A stretch of DNA of 64,000 bases. Origin: Algicola sagamiensis DSM 14643. Its GTDB lineage: Bacteria > Pseudomonadota > Gammaproteobacteria > Enterobacterales > Alteromonadaceae. The notes under the pieces are model-generated. The model did no database searches. It was not told the DNA's origin and saw only the letters and a program-made list of their open reading frames with translations. Positions 56,794 to 64,000 of this stretch are shown piece by piece. The translations under genes and the position numbers were made by a program. The stretch's first letter is position 1; every line of letters starts with the position of its first letter. The stretch lies in assembly GCF_000374485.1 (NCBI RefSeq), contig NZ_KB894495.1:62001-126000 (forward strand). Reading direction: 5' to 3'.

Positions 56794-56827
56794 AAAAACC
56801 TGAATGAACATCATTCAGGTTTTTTTA
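56794..56827. terminator. Bidirectional rho-independent terminator
   Basis: AAAAACCTGAATGA and TCATTCAGGTTTTT pair perfectly around ACA, with T-run after and A-run before. It sits between the convergent DUF4124 and aspartic-protease genes. Confidence 0.93.
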
Positions 56828-56882
56828 TACTGAGTTAAGGGAGTGATTCTGAAGCCAATTGCCACGATAAGACACCAATTCA

Positions 56883-57380
56883 CTATGGCTGTTTGATAAT
56901 CAACGTATCCCCTTTTTGGGTGAATTCTAGTTGCTTGAGTGCGCTCATTCCCAGTAAAATCTCTTCCCCTTCAAAGCCTGTTGCAATACCCGCTTTCACA
57001 TTTTGTAGATGAATATTGCCGAATGAAAGAGTCTCCAGTGTTGTGTCGTATGATGTCGACAGTCCATTTGCAGTGGAAGTTTGATATTTTCTTCCTTTTT
57101 GAAGGTCGAGGCGTTCTGCAACTTGCAGTGGAATAGCAACTCGGGTGGCACCTGTATCCAGCATAAAGCGAACAGGTTGTTCGTTAATGAGTCCATTCAG
57201 AATATAATGACCATATTTATTTCGCTTGAGAACAACGGTTTCACCTTGTGTTTTGACTTCCTGGTTTGGATTCCATTGCTTTTGAAGTGCATCTTCAAAA
57301 AAGAAGTACATCATTCCCATCAGGATCACGAAAAAGATAAAATAAAACCTGACTCCAAACTGCTTTGTTGCGTCTGACAT
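56883..57380 (-). CDS. Membrane-anchored retropepsin-like aspartic protease
   Basis: 165 residues. One N-terminal transmembrane helix (FYFIFFVILMGMMYFFF) anchors a clan AA aspartic protease domain on the periplasmic side. The active-site motif is FMLDTGATRVAIP, and ILLGMSALKQLEF is the second half of the fold. As in retropepsins, a dimer would be needed. ATG 57380 has GAGAGG upstream; the codon before is TTG. It lies next to ampD, as in related genomes; its substrate is unknown. Confidence 0.85.
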   Translation of the reverse strand: MSDATKQFGVRFYFIFFVILMGMMYFFFEDALQKQWNPNQEVKTQGETVVLKRNKYGHYILNGLINEQPVRFMLDTGATRVAIPLQVAERLDLQKGRKYQTSTANGLSTSYDTTLETLSFGNIHLQNVKAGIATGFEGEEILLGMSALKQLEFTQKGDTLIIKQP

Positions 57381-57428
57381 CAAAACCTCTCATTATATTC
57401 GAATATATTCTTATATGAGGCTTTTATC

Positions 57429-57989
57429 TTGGTTTTGCAAGCAATTCAAGACGGGTGGCTCAAATTAGCCCGCCAGAATATTTCCCCGCATTTCGATGAA
57501 CGACCGAAACAGGTTGATGTTGATTTACTGGTGATCCATTGTATTTCATTACCTTGTGGGAATTATGGTACACCTTATATCGATGATTTGTTTCTGGGCA
57601 AATTAGACCCGAATACTCATCCAGATTTTCAAGACATTTACCAGTTGCGCGTTTCAGCACATCTCTTGATCAGACGCGATGGAGAAGTTGTTCAGTATGT
57701 TCCATTTGATAAGCGTGCATGGCATGCTGGTGTGTCGCAATTTCAAGGGCGAGAAAAATGTAACGACTTTTCTATTGGGATTGAACTTGAAGGTACAGAT
57801 ACAACAACTTTTACAGATGAACAATATCAACAATTAGCTGAGATCACTGGACACTTAATGATGCTTTACCCTAAGCTGACGAAATCCCGAATTGTTGGAC
57901 ATGAACATATCGCACCAGGAAGAAAGACAGATCCTGGTATTGGGTTTGATTGGGACCATTATTTTCATTCGTTGGAGAAAAGGGCATGA
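57429..57989 (+). CDS. ampD: 1,6-anhydro-N-acetylmuramyl-L-alanine amidase AmpD
   Basis: 186 residues. LLVIHCISLP carries the first zinc His, GHEHIAPGRKTDPG the second His and the Asp, and RAWHAGVS the substrate loop. It recycles muropeptides in the cytoplasm and in beta-lactamase-inducible species keeps AmpR off. The start is a TTG with TGAGG 9 nt upstream. It overlaps ampE by ATGA. Confidence 0.93.
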   Translation: MVLQAIQDGWLKLARQNISPHFDERPKQVDVDLLVIHCISLPCGNYGTPYIDDLFLGKLDPNTHPDFQDIYQLRVSAHLLIRRDGEVVQYVPFDKRAWHAGVSQFQGREKCNDFSIGIELEGTDTTTFTDEQYQQLAEITGHLMMLYPKLTKSRIVGHEHIAPGRKTDPGIGFDWDHYFHSLEKRA

Positions 57990-58789
57990 CGATCCTTGTT
58001 ATTTTGTGCGCTCTGTTAGCAGAAAGATTTTTACCCATGAGTCAAAAGTTCGAGCTTTGGTATTATGTCTCACCAATCTACCAGCGTATTAAGAAGTCTT
58101 GGGGGTATACAGGATGGATTGTGGCGAGTTTGTGTTTTGCATTTGGTCTTCAAGAATTGGTTGGAGCAGTACCCTTTTTAGCTGATATGCTTGTTGCGGC
58201 AATGCTTTTACGTCTATGTCTTGGTAGTGTATCAAGGCGTCAATCTTATAAAGCATTTTTGAATGCTGCTGGGCGGGAGGATATCGAAGCGTGTATCATT
58301 CTGGCTGAAAAAATGGGGTGTTACCATGAAGCTTACTGCCAGAATAAATTTGGACAGCATTTGATCTGGGTAAATTTTCGTTATTATGCAGCTGTCATCT
58401 TCTGGTTTGTTTGTCTTGGTATCTTTGGGGCTATCACATATGCGTTATTGAGGATGACAGTGCCCGCCTACCAGGAAAGCTGTAATCTTTCTCGTGAGAA
58501 TCGGGTATTGATGATTTTGGACTGGCTCCCCTCACGTATATACAGTTTAGGCTTTTTATTCGTTGGTGAATTTACAAAAGGTGCACAGCAGTGGATCACA
58601 AACGTCTTGTTGCCCCACCGTACACCTTATCAGTTTCTAGGAAATATCGCATTAGCTTCAGGCATTTTACCTGAATCACACGAAAGTGTATGTGTGATCC
58701 CTAGCCAAATGGTCGCACTAGCGAAAAGAACAATGACGTTCTTTCTCACCTTTGTAGCACTGTTATCTTTATTTGGTGTTGTTCAGTAG
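57986..58789 (+). CDS. ampE: AmpE regulatory inner-membrane protein
   Basis: 267 residues with several membrane helices: residues 1-15, a central pair around 130-160, and one at the C-terminus (MTFFLTFVALLSLFGVV). RMTVPAYQESCNL and DWLPSRIYSLGFLFVGEF are AmpE signatures. The start overlaps the ampD stop; GGAGAAAAGGG precedes it. AmpE is paired with AmpD and may be a transporter-like sensor, but its role is unclear. It ends 21 bp inside the convergent glycosyltransferase gene. Confidence 0.9.
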   Translation: MTILVILCALLAERFLPMSQKFELWYYVSPIYQRIKKSWGYTGWIVASLCFAFGLQELVGAVPFLADMLVAAMLLRLCLGSVSRRQSYKAFLNAAGREDIEACIILAEKMGCYHEAYCQNKFGQHLIWVNFRYYAAVIFWFVCLGIFGAITYALLRMTVPAYQESCNLSRENRVLMILDWLPSRIYSLGFLFVGEFTKGAQQWITNVLLPHRTPYQFLGNIALASGILPESHESVCVIPSQMVALAKRTMTFFLTFVALLSLFGVVQ

Positions 58790-59869
58790 TTTTTCTTGGA
58801 TAAATTGTATGTACTGCTTTGTGATTGAATTAGCATCAAATCGGGCATAACTTTTTGAAAAGTTAAAGATACGGCTAGAAGCTAATGCTCTGTTTATTCC
58901 TGTGGCAATATCACGGGGATTGTCTGAGTGGATCAGGTTGTCTTCAAAACAACCTGTCATAATCTCTGCAGGTCCGGATGGACAATTTGTACTGAGTATT
59001 GGGGTCTCACAAATGAGTGACTCGACAAGTACATTGCCAAATCCTTCATGAATGGATGTCAGAATGAGCAGCTCTGCATTTCTCATGATCGGGTAAGGGT
59101 TATTTGTGAATGGAAGGAAATGAACACGCTTAGATAGGCTCAGTTGCTTTACCTGAGTGCGAAGTTCTTGTTCTAGCGAACCTTCTCCTAAGATGACAAG
59201 ATCGATTTGGCTATCAACAAAGGGTAAAGCCTCAATGAGGCGATTGACCTGTTTTTGTAATTCAAGGCGACCAACAAATAGAAGATAGCGTTTTGGAACG
59301 GGTTGATGTGTGGGTTCCATTGCTGCCTGGCGGATAGACTCTATTTCAAAAGGATTATAAATCGTTGTGATAGAGAGAAATGAGCCCGGAATAACTTTTT
59401 GGCAGAAGTCTTTGATCCCCTGAGAAACGCAAATCACGTGTTTTTTCGAAAACTTTTTCTTATATTTTTGTTTAAATCTCAGTCGTTTCAGCCAGTTTCT
59501 TTTTTCATAATGAAATTCATATGAATTATGAATACAGGGCACAAACCTTGAGTCATCAATATGTGCTGCGATATCTATAGTTTCTTCGTGTCCGCAAAAT
59601 ATTGTGTCAAATCGGCCTCCAGCCTTTTCTTCCTTGTGAAGCCATTCGAGAAAAGGAGCTTTAAACTGTGCTGCTTTAGACGATTTAAAACGTCCAGGTA
59701 CTTGAATAACATGGTGTTGAACTGTGTTTAAGAGATCGATTTGTTGATCAGGTTGCAGGCAGATTAAATCGCACTGATGTCCCAGCTTGGCTAAATGTTG
59801 TGCAAGTTGTGTAGAGACTATCTGAACACCTTCAATTTTCAAGTCTCGAACAAAAAAGCCAATTCTCAA
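58769..59869 (-). CDS. GT4-type glycosyltransferase (second of a tandem pair)
   Basis: 366 residues with a GT-B fold. The N-terminus RIGFFVRDLKIEGVQIVSTQL forms the acceptor domain; the nucleotide-sugar site is in the C-terminal domain, with LLFVGRLELQKQVNRLIEAL and LILTSIHEGFGNVLVESL (E-x7-E motif). The start is TTG at 59869 with AAGGAG 6 nt upstream, which aligns with the paralogue's MKIGFLLRD; an ATG 18 codons upstream has no site. Its 3' end overlaps ampE by 21 bp. Probably acts in LPS or capsule assembly. Confidence 0.85.
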   Translation of the reverse strand: MRIGFFVRDLKIEGVQIVSTQLAQHLAKLGHQCDLICLQPDQQIDLLNTVQHHVIQVPGRFKSSKAAQFKAPFLEWLHKEEKAGGRFDTIFCGHEETIDIAAHIDDSRFVPCIHNSYEFHYEKRNWLKRLRFKQKYKKKFSKKHVICVSQGIKDFCQKVIPGSFLSITTIYNPFEIESIRQAAMEPTHQPVPKRYLLFVGRLELQKQVNRLIEALPFVDSQIDLVILGEGSLEQELRTQVKQLSLSKRVHFLPFTNNPYPIMRNAELLILTSIHEGFGNVLVESLICETPILSTNCPSGPAEIMTGCFEDNLIHSDNPRDIATGINRALASSRIFNFSKSYARFDANSITKQYIQFIQEKLLNNTK

Positions 59870-59928
59870 AGAGTTCTCCTTTAATATTGAATCAAAAAAA
59901 CGACTAAAATGCTTATGATCCATTTCAT

Positions 59929-61020
59929 TTATCGATTAAATGTATTTTCGATAAAATCAATATATGCCTTTGCAATGCAATCCGCGGAAAATCGTTGATA
60001 GCTTTCCTTAAAGTTAATATCTGATTTTGTAGTTAATGCATGATCGATTTGACGAGCAATCTGTAGTGGATTGTGCGATTCAACCAGGTTATTGTCAAAG
60101 TAGTTTTTCATAATCTCACGTGGTCCGGTGGGACAGTCAACACTGACAATTGGTGTATGGCAAATCAAAGATTCAATTAAAACTGTCGGAAGCCCTTCTG
60201 TAACAGATGTCAGTACAAATAATTCAGCTTGATTCATAATCGGATACGGGTTATCACAAAACGGAATGATATGAATACGGTCTGTAAGGTTTTCTGAAGC
60301 AATTTGTTTTTCAAGCCTTTCTTGCCAGCTTCCTTCACCGACGAGGACTAAATCAACATTTGAAGTAACGTGTTGAAATGCTTCGATTAAGATATCAACC
60401 CTTTTTGGCTCTTCAAATCGACCAACAAAAGTAATGTATGGTTTTTCCAAGTTGAAAGGGCTATCTTCTTGTGCAAGTTTCTGAATTTTTTCGATATCGA
60501 ACGGGTTGTATATACATTGGTATGAGCGGTATGGTTGCTTAAAAATTTGCTTACACTCATCAATCAGTCCTTCAGAAACACAAATTGTATGTTTATTGTT
60601 AAATCGGGGGCCAAATTTTTGCTTATATCGGAGTTTTTTGAACCAGTTTCTTTGATTGTAAGCATAGGAATATCCCGTATGAACACATTGCACAAAGCGT
60701 TCATCTTCAATATATGCGCAGATGTCCAAGCTTTCTCCATGGCCACAGAAAACTGCATCAAACTCTCCGTTTTTCCTTTCTTCCTCATAAAACCATTCAA
60801 GAAAAACGGGTGCATAGACTTTTCCCAATTTTGGGTGGAAGCGAACGGGCATATCAAGTACATGATGAATAATCTGCTGATTATGCTCAACTACCTTGAC
60901 ATCTGTCAGGCAAATAAGATGGCATTCATGGCCCATCTGGGTCAACTGTTCTGCTAGGCGGATTGTTGTTACTTCTGTTCCGCCCATACTTAAATCTCTT
61001 AGCAGGAAACCTATTTTCAT
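59929..61020 (-). CDS. GT4-type glycosyltransferase (first of a tandem pair)
   Basis: 363 residues, GT-B fold, paralogous to its downstream neighbour. MKIGFLLRDLSMGGTEVTTI is followed by YITFVGRFEEPKRVDILIEA and LFVLTSVTEGLPTVLIESL (the E-x7-E motif). The upstream spacing to the next gene is 59 bp. Both are on the minus strand, downstream of galE, suggesting a polysaccharide locus that ends at ampE. Donor and acceptor cannot be read from sequence. Confidence 0.87.
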   Translation of the reverse strand: MKIGFLLRDLSMGGTEVTTIRLAEQLTQMGHECHLICLTDVKVVEHNQQIIHHVLDMPVRFHPKLGKVYAPVFLEWFYEEERKNGEFDAVFCGHGESLDICAYIEDERFVQCVHTGYSYAYNQRNWFKKLRYKQKFGPRFNNKHTICVSEGLIDECKQIFKQPYRSYQCIYNPFDIEKIQKLAQEDSPFNLEKPYITFVGRFEEPKRVDILIEAFQHVTSNVDLVLVGEGSWQERLEKQIASENLTDRIHIIPFCDNPYPIMNQAELFVLTSVTEGLPTVLIESLICHTPIVSVDCPTGPREIMKNYFDNNLVESHNPLQIARQIDHALTTKSDINFKESYQRFSADCIAKAYIDFIENTFNR

Positions 61021-61291
61021 TTTGATATCAATTTGTTGTACGGTTCATATTTCGGTGGTCGAATTGATGAATACTTCTCTTGATATTCCAACCGACCTTT
61101 ATTTTCTGGTTGTTAACATTGATGCTTAAATACCAATGAGAGAACTTGTTTAATGCAAACAGTAGATTGCAAATGTTGTTCATTGCTGCTTATTTCAGCT
61201 GAATTTTTAATAGATGTTATTACTCTCTGAAATCGACTCAACATTACCAACATCAGAAGCATCTGATAAAAAATCTAATTATTAGAGGTAA

Positions 61292-62299
61292 TTAATTATA
61301 TCCATTCGGGTTTTTGGACTGCCAATGCCATGCATCTTCAAGCATATTGTCGAGTGAGAGTTCGGTTTTCCAGCTCATTTCTTTGAGCGCCGCATCAGGG
61401 GCTGCATAGCAGCATTCTGCATCGCCTTCACGTCTTGGCATCATTTGATAGGGGAGCTTTTGCCCAGTAACAGCTTCAAATCGAGAGACCAACTCTAAGA
61501 CAGAAGTTGGCTTTCCTGTTCCAAGATTCAATACTTTTAACCCACATTGTTTCTGAATCAGATTGAGTGCTTGGACATGCCCTTTTGCTAAGTCAACAAC
61601 ATGGATGTAATCGCGGACAGGCGTTCCATCTATGGTGTTATAGTCTTGACCAAAAATACTTAGGACCTTTCGTTTACCAATGGCAACCTGCGTGAGGTAA
61701 GGAAGTAGATTTCTTGGTTCGCCTAGCGGATCTTCACCAATGAGTCCGGAATGATGTGCGCCAATCGGATTAAAGTACCGTAACATGACAATATTCCACT
61801 GGCTATCTGATACCGCAAGATCTGCAAGGATCTGTTCACCAAAGTATTTGGTCTTTCCATAAGGGGTGATTGGTCCAATTGGATGGGCTTCATCCATCGG
61901 TGTATACACTGGATCACCATAAACGGCTGCAGATGATGAATAAATAATATTTTTGATATTGAATTGTGCCATGCATTCCAGCAAGGTCACTGTTGCTGAA
62001 ATATTATTTCGATAATATGCGAGAGGCTGCGAAACAGACTCATTGACTGACTTCGAAGCGGCGAAGTGGATGACACTTTTGATTGGATGCTTCTCGAAGA
62101 TTTGCTTCAAGAGTTGGGCGTCACCAATATCTCCTTGGTAAAATGTCAGATCTTTGCCTGTGATTTCTTTGACTTTTTCTAAGGCAAGTTCTGTTGAATT
62201 TTGTAGGTTATCGATCACGACAACAGACTCTGACTGGTTTATCAGTTCTACGAGAGTGTGACTACCGATATAGCCTGCGCCACCAGTAACGAGGATCAT
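61292..62299 (-). CDS. galE: UDP-glucose 4-epimerase GalE
   Basis: A 335-residue short-chain dehydrogenase family epimerase. GGAGYIGSHT binds NAD, the catalytic Ser lies in YSSSAAVYG and the Tyr/Lys in PYGKTKYFGEQ; HHSGLIGEDP and DGTPVRDYIHVVDLA are GalE markers. It supplies UDP-galactose for polysaccharides, which fits the neighbouring glycosyltransferases. I use the ATG at 62299 (GGAG 7 nt upstream); the frame extends five codons. A 271-bp gap without a visible gene separates it from the glycosyltransferases. Confidence 0.93.
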   Translation of the reverse strand: MILVTGGAGYIGSHTLVELINQSESVVVIDNLQNSTELALEKVKEITGKDLTFYQGDIGDAQLLKQIFEKHPIKSVIHFAASKSVNESVSQPLAYYRNNISATVTLLECMAQFNIKNIIYSSSAAVYGDPVYTPMDEAHPIGPITPYGKTKYFGEQILADLAVSDSQWNIVMLRYFNPIGAHHSGLIGEDPLGEPRNLLPYLTQVAIGKRKVLSIFGQDYNTIDGTPVRDYIHVVDLAKGHVQALNLIQKQCGLKVLNLGTGKPTSVLELVSRFEAVTGQKLPYQMMPRREGDAECCYAAPDAALKEMSWKTELSLDNMLEDAWHWQSKNPNGYN

Positions 62300-62690
62300 G
62301 AACAACTCCATCAAAAATAAATTGTGACGTATTATATCGATCTGGAATGGAAAATGCCTGTAAAATTATACTTTTTATGGTCAAAGTACGCCTTACAAAA
62401 TTTAATAACATTTACTTATATTAAATTTTAAAAATAAATCTAAATAGTGATTTTATTTTATCCTCTTTTATATGGTTCCTAATAGAAAAGATGGAATGAA
62501 TCAAGTTGAGTCAGCCTAGACTTATCTAGAGCGGTAGCTCTAATTCTCTTGCCTGAAATAACCCCGAGATGCTTTACCGGATATGGAATATTTGCTAATC
62601 TTTCTTGTCACTAATATCTTGGTAAGACCAATTTACCATTTTGAATGAAATGAAACACATCATGTGGTGTGCTTTGGAGCGATTCAAGCA
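62300..62690. promoter_or_regulatory. Divergent promoter region between galE and pdhR
   Basis: No gene is visible. The galE side is very AT-rich (62340-62480). A PdhR box lies near the pdhR end. Candidate -10 TAATAT is at 62612-62617, but a matching -35 is weak. Confidence 0.4.
62617..62633. promoter_or_regulatory. PdhR operator
   Basis: TTGGT-AAG-ACCAATT at 62619-62633 matches the E. coli PdhR box AATTGGT-N3-ACCAATT at all but the first two positions. It lies 58 bp before the pdhR start used here and should give autoregulation of pdhR-aceEF relieved by pyruvate. Confidence 0.82.
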
Positions 62691-63452
62691 TTGACTTCAA
62701 TTAAAATAAAGCCCGCAAAATTGTCCGATGTGATTGTTGAGCAACTTGAGCAGATGATCATTGAAGGAACGTATCGCGCGGGGCAGAAATTTCCTCCAGA
62801 GAGAGAACTGGCGAAGCAATTTGATGTGTCTCGTCCTTCTCTACGCGAAGCGATCCAGAAACTCGAAGCCAAAGGCCTTGTGACACGTAAACAAGGCGGT
62901 GGGACGTTTGTGTCTGCACAAATGAAAAATACAGTGTCTGATCCACTTGCGGATTTACTCAATCGCCATCCCGAATCTCAATTTGATTTATTGGAGTTTC
63001 GGCAGGCGTTGGAAGGGATTTCTGCATTTTATGCAGCACTACGTGGTACTGAAGCCGATCACGTCCAAATTCAACAACGTTTTGAAGAATTAGAGGCTGC
63101 GCAAGCAACAGAAAACCTTGATGAAGAAGCAAAATCAGCTTTTCGCTTTTATTTAGCAATTGCAGAGGCTTCTCATAATCTGGTGCTGCTACACTTTGTC
63201 AGGAGCTTAGAACAGCTTCTGGAAAAAAATATTCGCCAAAACCTAGAGATCCTGAAACAACGCCCGGATGTCGCGGTGCAGATAAAAGCACATCGTCGAT
63301 TTCTTGTTGATGCGATGACAAAAGGAGAACCGGATAAGGCGCAAAGTGCGAGTAATGCGCATTTGGCTTATATCGAGGAAATCATCCTCGAAATCAGTAA
63401 AGAAAAAACAAGAGTTGAGCGCTCACTGCGTCGAAATCGGCAAAAATCGTAG
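62691..63452 (+). CDS. pdhR: Pyruvate dehydrogenase complex repressor PdhR
   Basis: A 253-residue GntR/FadR-type repressor that responds to pyruvate. Winged helix (about 8-72): KLSDVIVEQLEQMIIEGTYR, FPPERELAKQFDVSRPSLRE, and KQGGGTFVS. The FCD domain follows (LLEFRQALEGISAFYAALRG, AEASHNLVLLHFVRSLE). The C-terminus ERSLRRNRQKS is typical. The start is TTG 62691 (protein start MTSIKIKPAKLSD aligns with E. coli); GTG 62664 is an alternative. It is 89 bp before aceE, with a PdhR box upstream. Confidence 0.93.
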   Translation: MTSIKIKPAKLSDVIVEQLEQMIIEGTYRAGQKFPPERELAKQFDVSRPSLREAIQKLEAKGLVTRKQGGGTFVSAQMKNTVSDPLADLLNRHPESQFDLLEFRQALEGISAFYAALRGTEADHVQIQQRFEELEAAQATENLDEEAKSAFRFYLAIAEASHNLVLLHFVRSLEQLLEKNIRQNLEILKQRPDVAVQIKAHRRFLVDAMTKGEPDKAQSASNAHLAYIEEIILEISKEKTRVERSLRRNRQKS

Positions 63453-63541
63453 CGTTTACTCGAAAAATTCCTAAGTGTTTTTAATGATGTATGTGGTGGT
63501 TTTCAATCAACCGACACATCAACAATTGTAAGGACAATAGT

Positions 63542-64000
63542 ATGTCAGATATTCTCGCTCATGACATCGATCCATTGGAAACTGATGAATGGATCGACGC
63601 CTTAGAAGCCGTCCTCGAAGAAGAAGGGCCAGAGCGTGCGCACTATCTTTTAGAAAAGTTGATAGATAAAGCACGTCGCAATGGTGCTCATATGCCATAT
63701 GATGCGACAACGGCTTATATCAACACGATCCCGGCAGGCCAAGAGCCGTCAATGCCTGGCGATCAATCGATTGAAGCGCGTATTCGTTCCGCAATCCGTT
63801 GGAATGCACTCGTGATGGTTCTTCGTGCATCGAAGAAAAATCTTGAGCTAGGCGGACATATCTCAAGCTTTGCGTCCTCTGCAATGCTATATGATGTTGG
63901 TTTTAACCATTTCTTTCAAGCACCAAACGGTGAATCCGGTGGTGACTTCTTATTTATTCAAGGCCATGCATCGCCTGGTATCTACGGTCGTGCATTCCTT
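63542..64000 (+). CDS. aceE: Pyruvate dehydrogenase E1 component AceE (5' part)
   Basis: The first 153 codons of the homodimeric-type E1, which decarboxylates pyruvate using thiamine diphosphate. The blocks YINTIPAGQEPSMPGDQ, RIRSAIRWNALVMVLRASKK, LELGGHISSFASSAMLYDVG and FIQGHASPGIYGRAFL match AceE from E. coli; the gene continues beyond the window. AAGGA at 63530-63534 precedes the ATG. It follows pdhR, its expected regulator. Confidence 0.95.
   Translation, partial: MSDILAHDIDPLETDEWIDALEAVLEEEGPERAHYLLEKLIDKARRNGAHMPYDATTAYINTIPAGQEPSMPGDQSIEARIRSAIRWNALVMVLRASKKNLELGGHISSFASSAMLYDVGFNHFFQAPNGESGGDFLFIQGHASPGIYGRAFL

Overview
The window is 64 kb of chromosome from a marine-type gammaproteobacterium, most like the Alteromonadales/Vibrionales; I cannot name a species. 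The basis is conserved gene order: tolC<>nudF-yqiB-cpdA-yqiA-parE, barA<>rlmD-relA-mazG, efp<>epmB, ampD-ampE, and pdhR-aceE. A vibrio-type M9 collagenase, a secreted metalloprotease with a GlyGly-CTERM-like tail, a BCCT osmolyte carrier and a split cobalamin-dependent methionine synthase agree with this. Base composition is moderately AT-rich. I see no rRNA, tRNA, CRISPR array, prophage or intact insertion sequence.

Layout. 1-3.4 kb: the tail of an unknown gene, an HBM-type chemoreceptor, then a decayed patch with an IS5-type transposase remnant and a small gene broken by an exact 14-bp tandem duplication. 3.4-8.2 kb: a Spo0M-like protein and a tightly overlapping potABCD polyamine importer. 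8.2-11 kb: a MarR-type regulator divergent from a BCCT carrier, with a palindrome at the carrier's putative promoter. 11-13.7 kb: a DEDDh exonuclease and a cNMP/CBS/DUF294 protein. 13.8-19.7 kb: a large secreted reprolysin-like protease and a PAS-GGDEF-EAL protein. 19.8-28.4 kb: an AAA ATPase, BarA, RlmD, RelA and MazG. 28.5-31 kb: a cold-shock protein, an exported prephenate-dehydratase-like protein and a GntR regulator. 31-39.7 kb: collagenase, an Aer-like receptor, three poorly characterised small or exported proteins, EF-P/EpmB and a YjfB-like protein.

39.8-48.7 kb: an RRM protein, a GT25 glycosyltransferase, an LpxL-type acyltransferase, and the tolC/nudF/parE cluster. 48.7-56 kb: an orphan betaine/choline-type binding protein divergent from recA, which has a perfect LexA box inside its promoter; then metA-metH(N)-metH(C) behind a met-box array. 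56-64 kb: a DUF4124 protein, an aspartic protease, ampDE, two tandem paralogous glycosyltransferases, galE, pdhR behind a PdhR box, and the 5' part of aceE.

Functional threads are nutrient uptake (Pot, BCCT, ProX-like), extracellular proteolysis (reprolysin, collagenase), stress and global regulation (RelA, BarA, RecA/LexA, c-di-GMP, CpdA/cAMP), envelope construction (LpxL, GT25, GT4 pair, GalE, AmpDE, TolC), and methionine synthesis organised as one MetJ-type operon. Most genes are ordinary. The observations most worth checking are the split metH behind met boxes, the signal-peptide-bearing prephenate-dehydratase-like protein lacking the catalytic arginine, and the duplication-broken 108-residue gene.
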